A DNA stretch of 64,000 bases from Lineus longissimus (GCF_910592395.1 NC_088321.1:6636001-6700000), one strand, 5' to 3'; shown: positions 19,029 to 29,559, numbered from the stretch's first letter. Notes: a model not told the origin generated them from the letters alone. A program made the numbers and translations.

Positions 19029-19208
19029 ATGTCTCAATGCATCATCTGTCAACTGCGGGCAGAGGGATTTAATACTCAGACTTTCTGCCCCTTTGATGTC
19101 TTACGACAAAACGGGGCGATTTTAATTCATCTATTGCAATATGACGATTTTGGTTTCGAAGAATACTTTGAATACACGTGCACAAAATTCAGACCATGGA
19201 GAGGATAG
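19029..19208 (+). CDS. Hypothetical 59-residue exon/ORF
   Basis: A strong acceptor (ttccttctttcag, ending 19024) lies four bases before ATG 19029. The 59-residue frame starts MSQCIICQLRAEGF and has protein-like composition, aromatic and acidic toward the end (FGFEEYFEY), with a CxxC pair at the start. The stop TAG at 19206-19208 is immediately followed by GTAGGG, which resembles a donor. It lies 200 bases before the dUTPase-like exon and may belong to the same transcript. No domain is recognised. Confidence 0.4.
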   Translation: MSQCIICQLRAEGFNTQTFCPFDVLRQNGAILIHLLQYDDFGFEEYFEYTCTKFRPWRG

Positions 19209-19412
19209 GTAGGGATCAAAATAACATGACTCTTCGTATCAAGTTCGCGCGATATTCCCCACGAGGGATCGAACCGATGTGGCCCTCGTCAAATGAAAGC
19301 ACACTGGGGTTGTAGGCGTGCGAGACGGTCTCTGTTGAACAGGGGGCGGTTTCACAACCGTGCCCACAGACATTGTTCTTTTCATTCCGGCTGGACATTT
19401 TGGTATGATCAG

Positions 19413-19628
19413 GGGGCGGCAGATTTAACCTATAGTCATAACATTTATATTTTTCCCGCCGTCATTGAAGCGGATTTCGAAAAACCAGTGACAATATTAG
19501 TTCGAAACGAGGGGACAAAACCATACATAATAAAAAGAGGAGACTGTATCGCCCACTCACTTATCCTTCCGTGCGGTAACATGCATTTGACAGAAATTCC
19601 TGCTCCCAATAAATTGGCGGTGCCGTAA
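19413..19628 (+). CDS. dUTPase-like domain exon (diverged)
   Basis: An acceptor-like tggtatgatcag precedes 19413 and the frame runs to TAA at 19626. It resembles a compressed dUTPase beta-barrel: GAADLTYS (motif 1, A-G-x-D-L), FPAVIEADFEKPVTILVRN (like the G-x-I-D-x-D-Y-x-G segment before a beta strand), and IIKRGDCIAHSLIL (like the G-D-R-I-A-Q box). The catalytic-type residues are altered (Cys for Arg, His for Gln, Glu for Asp), so catalysis is doubtful. Related diverged domains occur in large DNA viruses and retroelements as well as hosts. Origin by capture or ancient domestication is possible. Confidence 0.45.
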   Translation, partial: GAADLTYSHNIYIFPAVIEADFEKPVTILVRNEGTKPYIIKRGDCIAHSLILPCGNMHLTEIPAPNKLAVP

Positions 19629-20188
19629 ATTTTAAAGGATCACTGCCGGGATTACTGCTGCTGTTGTTGTATATATTTTTGTAAATTAATTATATAGCCT
19701 GTACTTTGAACATCATGTCTCCAAAACGTTTTGAAATTTTACGAAATTTATCGGCCATGTATCTGCAAAAAGTAAACGAGCAGAGGCGTTAGTGTATGTG
19801 TATTACTATGTATCATCGTGTCTTTCTATTGTATCATCCTGGTGTATATGTCTTTATGTTCATGCTGTAAAGGGCCGGTGGCCTAAAAATCAGTTGAAAT
19901 AAATTGAATTGAATTGTATTGATAGACAAACAACAGGGGTGCCGCTAAGTGAAGACACGTTTTGAAATTAAGAAAGTGTTCGCTGCTAAAATTTCCCTTT
20001 TCTCAGTTGTTTATAAGATCATGTTAAAAGATTGCCACTAAGAGTTCCCACTCCAGAGAAGGAGCAACGAAATGAAAAGGGAAACGAACATGCATAATAC
20101 GCCTCAATGTGTCATGTTCAATTGCTCTGTCCCAATTTCTCTTCTAGATTTGAAAATGTGTACTTGGAAATTATAAAAATAAAAGTGT
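19629..20188. other. 3' flank with polyadenylation signal; no gene
   Basis: AATAAA at about 19,902 is followed by an attgaattgaattg run, the kind of simple tail seen behind LINE 3' ends or transcripts. Nothing else was recognised. Confidence 0.4.
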
Positions 20189-20243
20189 TTTTAGCTCACC
20201 TCTTAGCAGAGGTGAGCTTATCCCATACCGTGGCGTCCGTCGT

Positions 20244-20284
<41 letters not shown>

Positions 20285-21325
20285 CGTCGTCCGTTAGCAG
20301 GGCACGTTTCGTAACTGTTAGAGCTATTGAGTTGAAACTTGGTACACATGTACCCTTATGTAATGACACCTTGGAGACCAAGTTTCGGTCCGATTCGTTT
20401 CATGGTTTGGCCACCAGGGGGCCAAACGTTAAAAGTGAAAATATGCAATATCTCCCTTAATAGTAGTCGGGAAATTTTGAAAAAAATATGGTAGGTACTT
20501 CTAGCAAAGGTGCATCATATATCCTCCGGGTTTTTGATTTGACCTCCTTTTCAAGGTCACAGAGGTCAAATGGTGTAAATTGGCTGTTAGGATGTAACGA
20601 TGGCACGTTTCTAAACTGCAATGACTATTGATACCAAATTTAGTACACATTTACCCCTTAGTCAGGTGATCATAGGGACCGAAGTTTGGTCCAATATGAT
20701 TCACCACTTGACCACCAGGGGGCAAAATCCCAAAACCTTAAAAATGTGATTATTCCTTAACTTCTTGCCTGATTGCCACCAATTTGATATCATGGGTACA
20801 TCTAACCACCATACAGTATATGTCACACAGGTTTTTAATTTGACCTTCTTGTCAAGGTCACAGAGGTCAAATGGTGTAAATTCGCCGTCAGGCCGTAACT
20901 ATGGCACGTTTCTTAACTGCAATGACTATTGATCACAAATTAAGTACACATGTACCCCTTGGTCAGGTGATCTCAGGTACCGAAGTTTGGTGCGATCTGA
21001 TTTGCCGTTTGGCCTCCAGGGAGGGGGCCAAATCCTAAATTCTTCAAAATGCCATTATTCCTAGTAATGACTTGCCCAATTGGCACCAATTTTATATCAT
21101 AGGTACATCTAATTCTAACAACCATTCAATGTGTCACCCGGGTCTTCTTTGATTTGACCTACTTTTCAAGGTCACAGAGGTCGAATGTACTGTAAATTGG
21201 CCATTTTGGGGAAATTGTAATTGCTTGGACCTACATCAAACCTAACACTACATGACACAATACCATGCTCTTTATCCATCTTTCCTCCACATGAGGTGAG
21301 CACAATGGCCCTGGCCATTTCATTT
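20189..21325 (+). repeat. Repeat family A, copy 2
   Basis: It has the same order as copy 1: the AGCTCACCTC hairpin, a shorter CGT tract (about 20,242-20,285), three subunits of about 300 bp and the AATGGCCCTGGCCATT palindromic end. By eye it is nearly identical to 15,451-16,614 apart from the CGT length and scattered substitutions, so the two are recent relatives. Confidence 0.85.
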
Positions 21326-22059
21326 CATATCACAAATACGTCGTATATGAGTTGTTCTTTCTTCATGTGCATGTCAAAATATCCAACCTTCCATCAGGAA
21401 AAGGGTGGCGCAAGAGAGTTGTCCTGTCCTTCTCTTCCCGCGCTAAACAAACCCGGCCACGATGCGAGACGAAGAGGACAGACCTCGTTGCTTTGGAGCT
21501 AAACGGACATTGAGGAAACGGAGCCCCTAAAAGGTTGCAACGAGTCGAGGCAATTCGCGTCATAATTTTAGCTAGGATGAGCAGTCTCTATGCATAGTCA
21601 ATGACAAGGATTGCCTAGACACTGATAACATCCCAGTTATAGCAACATAATGCTTCAGTAGACTATTTGCCCCGAACAGACTTCCCCGATGGTGGAGACC
21701 CTAATTGATCCACACTCTTCGCTCCGCTCGGCTTGTGACAGCAGCCCGTAAAACCTCAGGAGGAGCGCGAATAAGAGTGCACATTAATCTGTGCTCGTTG
21801 CGGCATCGGGCTGTTTGTACTCTGCTACGCGCCGATTTTTTGAATGCTTACATGAAGCGCGGAAAAAAGTCTTCAAGCACAATATCACGGGAGGGCTTTT
21901 GTCGCGGGCGTCGAATGATGCACCTTTCAACGCCCCGGGACCCTCGGACTTTGGGCCTCAGATTTTGGGCGTTGAAAGGGACATTATACCTACTACTCAG
22001 AGGGTCCCTATAAACATGTCATCACAGTTTAGAACCTTCCAGCTCAAATAAAAACGAAA
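21326..22059. other. No supported gene
   Basis: Several short frames exist on both strands, but none has a recognisable motif or splice context. Confidence 0.4.
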
Positions 22060-22425
22060 CATGCCACCTTTCGGTGATATAGTGAACGTTGACCTCTGTG
22101 ACCTTGAAAAGTAAGTCAAATCAAAAACCCAGGTGGTATGTCATTTAACTTTATTAAATACACCAACCTTAAAAATTTCGTCACTCTACGTAGAACCATT
22201 GGCTTCAAAAAGGCCAAAAAAATTTCCAAGATGGCCGCCTGGAGGCCAGAAAGTTGGTCATATCGCGAAAAAGAAAAAAGGCTCTTGGCATATTGCCCAA
22301 AGCTGCCATCACACCAAGTTTTAGCCATCTTACTCTAGCGGTGACGAAACGTGCTCCGCTAACGGACGACGACGGACGACGGACGCCACGGTATCGTATA
22401 AGCTCCCCAGAGGTGAGCTAAAAAC
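22060..22425 (-). repeat. Repeat family A, copy 3 (left-end fragment, inverted)
   Basis: The reverse complement begins TTTTAGCTCACCTCTGGGGAGC and carries 'GTGGCGTCCGTCGTCCGTCGTCGTCC'-type sequence, the GGCACGTTTC-related word and AAGGTCACAGAGGTCA near 22,090. The hairpin loop differs from copies 1 and 2 and only the first subunit remains. Confidence 0.7.
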
Positions 22426-23700
22426 TACAAACATTGTTTTAAATCACTCTTTACTATTTCATTATGGAACTGGAGGGCTTTTTTTTTAAATTATCAATAA
22501 TGTTAAAAATTATTTGTTGCAATAAAGGTTATTCATAAGAAAATAATTTACAATGAATAAGAACGTCTAATGTGCCTTTTTTTTAAATGTATTAATTTTT
22601 TTAGGTTCACCCTATGCTCAATATTGTTACCTTGTATTTCAGCACATGGTAGACCATGTAATGAGGTGTCCGAGACAGTAACACAACAGTACTGTCATCT
22701 ATACGACCAATACCAATGAATTGAATACCACTGAATAGAATAAAACTTTGTAGGTAAAAACATTTGCCTTTTTGTTTTAATTGGAATGGCCGAGTTCAAA
22801 GCAATTTCTCCAGCCTTAGAACAACCTCTGGCAACGATCCTTGAAGTGCGCAGCCATGATGATGCTCAAATGAAATTGAGGCTGGAAAAACGTGCATGGT
22901 TGATGACTGACCGCGGTCACCAGACATGCGACGGTCTTTCGGCATGTTCGGCGGTCCCGTACGCAGGAATTCACCAAAGATCATCTTTGCTATTTTCAGA
23001 CATTCGACGAAATTCGACGCTGATTTTTATTCAGTTCGTCAGGAATTCAACGCTAGTGTTTTTTTGGAAAATCTCAGGATGCGACGCAGATGCGGCGTTG
23101 CATCAGTGTCGACCCCTGAAATGGGGGGTTCAGAGTTGTAATTGACCACTGCATAGGAATGAATGAGATCAGCAACAGAACGATTAGAATCGTCTAGAAC
23201 ACTGGGAGAACAGGTCTATGTAGGGGGTGCGTGATAATACGTCCAAACCACCGGTGAAAACATCAAGTTTGACGTGTTAACTCGTGTTAAATTGGCACAA
23301 TCCATGGTAATTTGAATGTTCCTTAGCAAATAATCCCATCAAGTAGGCCGCGGAAATAATGCATTCCAAATCTTCCCTTCAGGGTCTCTATAGAACCATA
23401 TTGCAGAATACGATAGGGCCGGACACTTTTTCCAGTTGGGCATTTGTTACTGTTACACCGGCAATTCTGGTCTTGACCGAAAATCTTCAAAATGACACAA
23501 TTTTCTCAATTTTTATGCTATGGACCTGCAATTTGGTCGGGAGTTGTCAAACATCCTTATCTTACTCCCTATTAAATATCAATGTTATAGGTACAGTGTG
23601 TTTTTTTATTATTCTAGTTGAAAAAATACTCGTTTTTTCTGGGTCACCCGATATATCATAAGGATCTGTGTATATTTTGTAAACTATTTCGATATCTCGC
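22426..23700. other. No supported gene; possible dispersed repeat at 22,900-23,160
   Basis: The stretch with repeated 'TTCGAC' words ending GTCGACCCCTGAAATGGGG ... TTGACCACTGCAT resembles 40,640-40,890, which ends with GTCGACCGCTGACCCGGGG ... TTGACCGCTGCAT. It is perhaps a diverged repeat family. AATAAA occurs at about 22,740. Confidence 0.35.
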
Positions 23701-23704
23701 AGCT

Positions 23705-23785
23705 GCCGAAATGGCCACATTGGTACAGCGGTCGACTTCTATGCCGATGATCCCTGGATCGAATCTCACCCTCGACGACACCCTT
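23705..23785 (+). repeat. tRNA-like SINE or tRNA pseudogene fragment
   Basis: A TGGTACAGCGGT word resembling a pol III A box is followed after about 30 bases by GGATCGAATCTC, close to a B box. No clean cloverleaf forms, so it is not called a tRNA gene. Confidence 0.35.
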
Positions 23786-23842
23786 TTCATGGTTAGAAAT
23801 TACTAGAAATCCCAACGGAAATTGAACTTACTTTGTTTGTAC

Positions 23843-23977
23843 CTGGGATAGCTATTTCCTTAACAGCTATCCTATCATCGTGTCTGATATTTTGGTAAGC
23901 GTAAACGGTTCCGAAGGCACCTGATCCGAGAAAATCTTTCTTTTGGAAGTCTGACAGGCTGAACTCATCCTTTGTGT
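23843..23977 (-). CDS. Protein kinase exon 2 (ATP-binding lobe)
   Basis: On the minus strand, acceptor tatgtatttcag precedes 23977 and donor CCAG|GTACAAAC follows 23843, defining a 135-base exon. It encodes SLSDFQKKDFLGSGAFGTVYA, then a variable strand, then RIAVKEIAIP: the glycine-rich loop G-x-G-x-x-G-x-V and the catalytic Lys in A-V-K. The V-Y-A ... R-I-A-V-K-E-I pattern resembles MAP3K/STE11-type kinases such as the ASK group, though subfamily is not certain. The exon starts in phase 1 and ends in phase 1. The start matches the exon at 31353-31422. Downstream exons (catalytic loop HRD, DFG) were not found to the left. Confidence 0.75.
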
Positions 23978-24056
23978 CTGAAATACATATATATTGAAAT
24001 TAAAATGTAATGTATAAAGATCAATCATTATATAAATCACCAGTGGTGTACAATAC

Positions 24057-24712
24057 CTGGGCTTATATGCATAAAGCTTCTTAGCCCTTAACTTAGTTTT
24101 TCACTTAAGGTCGCCTAAGATTTCCTAGCAAAGGAAATTAGTTCAGTGGAATGCATATAACCAATTTAAGGTAATACTTATGAAATAATTTATCCTTTAG
24201 CCCCGAGTTTTTTTCCTTATCTCCAAACGATGATACCTTTTTTGCAATAGTTCCCAGCCAGTAGAAATTGCTGTCACAAATCAATGTTGGCTAAATTTAA
24301 GGCAGGGTGCATGCATAATGATGTCTGGAGAGGTCTCAATACAAAAATAGGCCTAGTAGTATTCTGTTAGAACCATTCACTACCGTGAGTTGAATCTGTA
24401 CAGGCCAATACAGCTAGGAGCATGGCTTTTATCAAAAAGAATTGCACCAGGCAACCGAACTGGACCCAACAGGAGAAAGATATATTAGAAATATTTTGAT
24501 CTAGATGTGCTCTCCGTCAATTACATCAACAACATATCTCTAAAGACTCGTCCTCCTCAAAAGACTACCAGCTTGGTCGACCACGAGGAAAAGATTTGAA
24601 AATACTTAACTAGGTGTCTACTTTAAGGTACCTCAAAGGTTAAGATTTAAGGAAAATACTTAAATTTAAGGAAATGTTCATACTTAGGATGCTTTATGCA
24701 TACAGGCCCTGG
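24057..24712. mobile_element. MITE with TGCATAAAGC inverted ends
   Basis: The left end CCTGGGCTTATATGCATAAAGC-type sequence (from 24,056) and the reverse complement of the right end, CCAGGGCCTGTATGCATAAA, match with a few changes over about 22 bp. The inside is rich in 'cttaag/ttaagg' words and non-coding. No clear target duplication. It resembles the larger MITE at 38,115-38,983. Confidence 0.65.
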
Positions 24713-24970
24713 TCTACAGTTTTTACTATAAATGGAGTGGTACTTTCTGGAATTTTCCATGACATGAGTGTACATGTGTAGGCGTTTTATGAATTATTTG
24801 TTTGGTTAGGCATACTGTGTCGGAATGACAAAGTAGTGGTAAAGTTTTCATCAGCGACCAGTGTGACGGTGTGACGGAGAGTTTAAAAGGGGGTACCCTA
24901 AAATTTGAGTTGTGCCGCACGCGGTCTCTTAGCAACAGGCACCTGGGCGTGGCCTGGTGGATTCTGGGAA

Positions 24971-25065
24971 AGACGCGGTGCAGTAGCCATTTTGTTGGGG
25001 AAATAAACCCGAGTTTCGGGAACCTCTGTCACAAAATTATAAGTTTCTCCCTTCCTTTCTTGCAG
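24971..25065 (+). repeat. 95-bp block, copy 1, ending at an intact splice donor
   Basis: AGACGCGGTGCAGTAGCCAT ... CCTTTCTTGCAG, followed directly by GTAAGC. It contains GCCATTTTG and AATAAA words. A near-identical copy at 28915-29009 is followed by different sequence. Confidence 0.85.
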
Positions 25066-25770
25066 GTAAGCTAAACATCTGGGCCAAAGTGACAGATAAA
25101 TGTATATAGTACAAACTGATGCCCAGGTTTTTGGGCAATTTTCGTGTTTTTGAACGATATTTAGCAGTTGAAGTGGCGGTGACAATCGCGGTTGGTTGCC
25201 GGCCAGACTTTTCGTGGGTTTTATTCCCGCGCTTTAGTTTCGGCCGATTAAAGTCAGGTTAATCTAAGTAACGCCCACTCTGGAGTGGTTGTGGTTGTTG
25301 ATTTGGCCACCCAGAGCTGTGTGTCGTACTCGTATGTCAGATTCATGTGATTTTAGCCATGAATAAGGGTCAGAAATGGCACAGAGATGGGTCAGCCAGA
25401 GCGCTGTTTAGTTTAACGGATAATCGCCAGGTGGCAGCAGCTGACCGTCAAAGATGTGACAATATTTTGAGATGCTGATTGTGTTTGCTACATTTGGCTG
25501 CAATATCTTTTTGTTATTCCTTCTAAGTAACTAAGCCAGAGTTAAAGACTTGTGAGTACAGACTATAAGAGATATTATTGCCAGTTATTTTCATGGTTTA
25601 GACCTGGCTGTGTAGATAAATGTAATGAGTATGATTTCAAGACAAAGAGACTGAATTGGAGTAAACTGTTGAGTAAACTTTGGAACTTTTGGTTCATGTA
25701 CAAATGTACACTGTGTATAGGTATAGGACAAGATCACCTAAATTTCTATAGGTTGTTTCAAGGTTGTGTG

Positions 25771-27352
25771 CCCTCACCGAAAGGCAGTGCACTGAAAATG
25801 ACTGCATCACACTGCTTTTGACTGAAACCCCCACTGCATATGACTGTCTTAGGCATATCATTTTTTCTTAATGTTTTAAAACCACTGATTTTGACTGAAA
25901 GACCACTGCAAAGCACTGCCACTTGCATATCATTATGAACGATGTATTTCAAAAACACTGCCTATGACTGAAAGACCACTGATTTCCACTTCTCCAACTC
26001 TGATCGAAACCCGTGGCATTTTCAACATGACTGAAAACCACTGCTTTATGACTCAGTGAGATTAAGACTTGATGGCAGTGTAAAGCAGTGGTAATTGCAG
26101 TCAAATTCAGTGTTAAATATCACCCATAATGCAACCTGAGACAGGAAGATAGTAAGTTTGAATTTGATAGTCAAACATTCAAGAAATCATGGTACCTCTT
26201 CATATTTCTCGATATTTACCCGAATTTCAATATGAGAAGAGGGGAGTTTTAGTCAGTTTGAATTGGAACACATAAGGAGCCAAATGAATGCAAAAAGGGT
26301 AATCTCGACATACACTGAAGTTGTATTTTCAGCAAATCAAGAAGGCTGTATAGGCCCTATAGGTGTTGTGATGCATGCATACACTGCAAGATATCTGCAT
26401 GTATCTTCATACATCTACTGTAGGCCCTATAGGTGTTAATTGTAATGTATGCATACACTGCAAATTATCTGCATGGGAGCTCAATACACATCAATCAGTA
26501 GATCATTATTCTACAGGCCGCGTGCAGTTACTTTATTTGGACGTCAATTTGATCTAGCTTCAATCCCTGACATCACTGACAGTAGCTATGTGCCATGTGT
26601 CGTTTCAATTGTCTAGTAACCCCATCTGACCACTGTCATTATGACAAAGTTTGCAATGACGTAGGTCAAGGACGTGAATTTGTCATCTTTTTACTGTGTC
26701 ACGTCATCATACAATGGCGATGTCCTCTATTTGTGCAGATGAGGTCATCACTGCCATATTGGACGCAAACACACCGTCTAAAATAGGACAGCAAAAGTAA
26801 CAGTTCGCTAGAAGTTTTTGCTTTTTCGAACAATTTCTTTGGTTGTCATCAGCACAGGGGGGGTCACGTCCCCCAAACCTTTCTAGGCATCCGTGCCTGC
26901 ATGCCATTAAATAAATTATTCATATTAACACTGAAAATGACTGCTCCCTCCAAGAGGTTTTGGAAATGGCAGTCAAAATCAGTGGTGTTTCAGTGTGGAT
27001 TCAGTGTGCTGCGAAATATTTAAATTAACACTGAACCCCACTGCCAGCCCTGTGCATGATGCATAGTGGGGAGTCATTTTCAGTGTCAAAAGCAGTGGAA
27101 ATCAGTCAGCCTAAATATTTAAATGAGCACTGCTTTTGACTGCCTTACCACTGATTTTGACTGTCTTACCACTGCTTATGACTCCCTAACCTCTATTTTT
27201 GATTGCTGTATAACTGTATGCTTTGGTATTGCGTGACTGAAAAACACTCCCTATGACTGCTTTCCACTGATTTCAACACTGCCATAAAAATGTGAGGTAA
27301 CACTGCAACCTGACTGAATCCTGACTGATATCACACTGCTTTTCGGTGAGGG
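25771..27352. mobile_element. DNA transposon-like element with ACTG/CAGT subterminal arrays
   Basis: It has inverted ends CCCTCACCGAAAGGCAGTG (left) and CCCTCACCGAAAAGCAGTG (right, reverse complement). About 20 CACTG/GACTG words fill each flank (25,785-26,130 and 26,930-27,345), typically as CACTG-NNNNN-TGACTG, while the 0.8-kb centre has very few. No transposase frame is recognised. No convincing target duplication; TG lies on both sides. It looks like a non-autonomous element of unknown superfamily. Confidence 0.7.
26346..26480 (+). repeat. Two ~70-bp direct repeats in the core of the ACTG element
   Basis: TAGGCCCTATAGGTGTT ... TGCATACACTGCAA ... ATCTGCATG occurs at about 26,348 and again at about 26,421, with a small length difference. 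Confidence 0.8.
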
Positions 27353-27456
27353 TGATAACTTGTAGTGAAGGTTTTGGACTTACTTGATTACAAAAACAGA
27401 TTGTGAGGTCACTGTTTGTGAGTCCAGTAATGATTAACCCTTTCTGTGCTACAGAT

Positions 27457-28454
27457 GGTAGTATGTAAACACTGAAACGTTTCAAAAGAAACAGGTCAAA
27501 CGAAACAAGTCAAAAATAAAAATATAGCATAAAAATGAATATTACTGAATAATTATACTCATGATCTGTTATAATGATTACAATAATTCTGTTTGCGTAC
27601 TTTGATAGTCTGGATCGATTTTTAGGTGATGAATTTGGTAAATTGTTTGCAACACGGCGACACGCCTTGGCATTCCACATTTTCAGCGCAATAAGTAAAT
27701 CAGCCTCGTCCCCGTGCCAATCTCCAAAAGCAGAGTTAATATTCAAAATATTATCTCTGCCCGAATTGGCTTCCATGTTGGCGAATCACTGTACATTATG
27801 CATTGCGATCGCGCAGTGTAATTGAACTGAAAATGGCCGCGGCCACAGATTCGTACTCTATTTGGGGACGAAATAACAAAAGGTTATGGCGTTTAAAATT
27901 AAACAATCACCCTTATCATGTCTTAACGTTTCGCATCAATATATGCTTTGAACATCTTGTAATAATGAAATGAGTGGATCCAGCACATTCGGCAATAATG
28001 GCGGCCAATTAGGGCAGGGAAATGCCAGATGAAATGCGGAATAACATGAATAATGCTATGACCTCTGATCTGCTGATGCTCCGTGTCTGAGTGCTACGTT
28101 CGAAAGAGTTCAAGGCAAAATTGGACATGTTCAATTCAACGTGTTCCAATAAATCGTTGTTATTGTCGTTAAAGTATACAATAGCGCTAAATATTTGGGC
28201 AGGGTACGAGGTTACGTGGGGAAATACCGGTTTATCTAAATTGTGAAAGAGCTGAACGGACTGTGGTGAATCTATTTATAATTAATCGCTTTCTGTTTGA
28301 ATTTCTGTGGCTTTTATGCGGTAAAAATACAAAACAGAGCCTTGAAAAACGAGACATCCACATAGTGCATTTTCAATTTCACGTTTTGACCATTTATTTG
28401 ACTCGTTTCGTTTGACCTGTTTCTTTTGAAACGTTTCAGTGTTTACATGCTACC
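27457..28454. mobile_element. Mutator-like non-autonomous element (998 bp, 9-bp TSD)
   Basis: The inverted ends begin GGTAGTATGTAAACACTGAA (left) and GGTAGCATGTAAACACTGAA (right, reverse complement) and extend about 58 bp through the CAAAAGAAACAGGTCAAACG segment. The 9-bp GCTACAGAT duplication is perfect (27448-27456 and 28455-28463). A 9-bp TSD with long TIRs is typical of Mutator-like elements. It carries a coding-like frame of possible host origin (27510-27776) but no transposase. Confidence 0.75.
27510..27776 (-). CDS. Captured or unknown ORF inside the Mutator-like element
   Basis: ATG at 27776 opens 88 codons: MEANSGRDNILNINSAFGDW, then DEADLLIALKMWNAKACRRV, and an AT-rich hydrophobic end that is probably intronic or non-coding. 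The first 55 residues have normal protein composition. A donor-like sequence lies near the point where composition changes. I recognise no domain. Mutator-like elements often pick up host gene fragments (Pack-MULEs), which would explain a coding-like 5' exon here. Confidence 0.35.
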   Translation of the reverse strand: MEANSGRDNILNINSAFGDWHGDEADLLIALKMWNAKACRRVANNLPNSSPKNRSRLSKYANRIIVIIITDHEYNYSVIFIFMLYFYF

Positions 28455-28463
28455 GCTACAGAT

Positions 28464-28914
28464 AGTCTAGTGTGAGATTATACTCTGTTTCCAAGTTGCT
28501 GGGCGATTAAGGTGCGCCCTTTATTTTATGGTTTCACCCTGTGAGTTAGGTTGGGCTGTGACCAAAGTGCTGTTCATTCCATTTCTCCTTAAAGGTGTGG
28601 CCAGTTTAGGAATAATTTCCTTCGGCCTGGTTGGTGGGATTAACCAATCATTTTCATGTTTGTATATTAACATGTCTTTGTCTACAACTTGTGTAAGGTG
28701 GAGTCACCTCTATGGATTGGACTTGGGGGTCAAGGGTATTGATGTCACAAGAAGGGGCGGTTGGGAATCCAGACTTTGTAGTCTCCGGGGTTTGGCTTCT
28801 GCTGGTTGTGCCTTAGATTTCCATGGTCTGTTCCATGTCCCTGGGCGGCTCCGACTCCACTGATGCCTTGTTGTGGAAAAATGTGTTTGTTATTACGTTA
28901 TTCTTGCCTAATCT
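28464..28914. other. No recognised gene; possible LTR-like leader
   Basis: A 111-codon frame exists on the plus strand (28528-28863) but shows no motif. The segment lies just before 95-bp block copy 2 and may be part of the same retro-copied or LTR-like unit. Confidence 0.3.
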
Positions 28915-29009
28915 AGACGCGGTGCAGTAGCCATTTTGTCTGGGAAATAAACCCGAGTTTCGGGAACCTCTGTCACAAAATTATAAGTTTCTCCCTTCCT
29001 TTCTTGCAG
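28915..29009 (+). repeat. 95-bp block, copy 2, joined to different sequence
   Basis: Matches 24971-25065 with very few changes. After TTCTTGCAG it continues CGACAATTCCCAG instead of GTAAGC, as if the donor had been used and the next exon joined. Confidence 0.85.
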
Positions 29010-29151
29010 CGACAATTCCCAGTACGTGTATTTGGACCCTGAGTAAGGGCTTCACCAGCGACAACTGATTATTATTTATTTATTATGATTATCATTTCCT
29101 TTACTGTCTCTGTTTGCTGCAAAGCACTGGGGGAGATTAATTCAATGTCAC

Positions 29152-29385
29152 TTAGGAGTTACTAAAATAGTTTTGATACATGACTCTTCGTGCCATTCGC
29201 GTACCGTATCGATCAAGAATTGCATCCTCAACGTGCTCAATTTCCTTTATCAGGCATTTGTAGTCAAGGTGATCGTCAGCTACCACAAGCAAACTTGATA
29301 GGTTGAAGTAGTTCCCAGTCTCTATAATACCAAGTCTGAAAGGTAAATAAACTGTTGGATAATCAAACAGGACTTCTATCGACAT
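29152..29385 (-). CDS. Hypothetical 77-residue protein or exon
   Basis: On the minus strand ATG at 29385 opens MSIEVLFDYPTVYLPFRLGI, followed by LSSLLVVADDHLDYKCLIKEI and a basic end (RYGTRMARRVMYQ), with stop TAA at 29152. The composition is clearly protein-like, with regular hydrophobic spacing and no low complexity. No family is recognised. The frame also stays open upstream to a TTG at 29406. It may be a single-exon gene, a 3' exon or a mobile-element remnant. Confidence 0.35.
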   Translation of the reverse strand: MSIEVLFDYPTVYLPFRLGIIETGNYFNLSSLLVVADDHLDYKCLIKEIEHVEDAILDRYGTRMARRVMYQNYFSNS

Positions 29386-29559
29386 GTGCAAAAAAACCTT
29401 CCGCAATTAAGTGCGTTTCATCAATGGCAAACTACCGCCCGAGCATAAACCACGGTACACCTTAAACTATGTTTAGCTTTCTGTTAAGCTTGCCCATCTA
29501 TCAGCGCTGTGCGTCGGTATCCACTAGACATTCCGACACCATGGGGCTCATTGCGACAA

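Larger units (their letters stand above)
17246..19628 (+). other. Spliced locus with small exons (coding status uncertain)
   Basis: Exon-like units have good consensus sites: the end of exon 1 at about 17,246 (CAAG|GTAGGG), a 45-base exon at 17365-17409 (ttcttccag ... AACAG|GTAGGC), and two similar exons at 17734-17825 and 18108-18260 (both ctctttccag|ACAGCTCGACCTGATG ... TATTT|GTAAGTAC). Reading from the ATG at about 17,236 through the 45-base exon gives a short peptide that stops a few codons into either duplicated exon. The upstream part may therefore be a leader, a micro-ORF or a lncRNA. The 3' part carries the frames at 19029-19208 and 19413-19628. An AATAAA at about 19,902 could end the transcript. 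Confidence 0.4.

Noticed and set aside
19255-19335. tRNA-like sequence on the minus strand (GGTTCGATCCC word)
   Set aside because: The B-box-like word is present, but no consistent acceptor, D or anticodon stems could be formed.
22786-23145. 119-codon plus-strand frame
   Set aside because: There is no motif, it overlaps a probable dispersed repeat, and similar sequence at 40.6 kb does not keep the frame.
28528-28863. 111-codon frame before 95-b block copy 2
   Set aside because: Hydrophobic then mixed composition without motif, splice context or conserved counterpart at the other 95-bp block.
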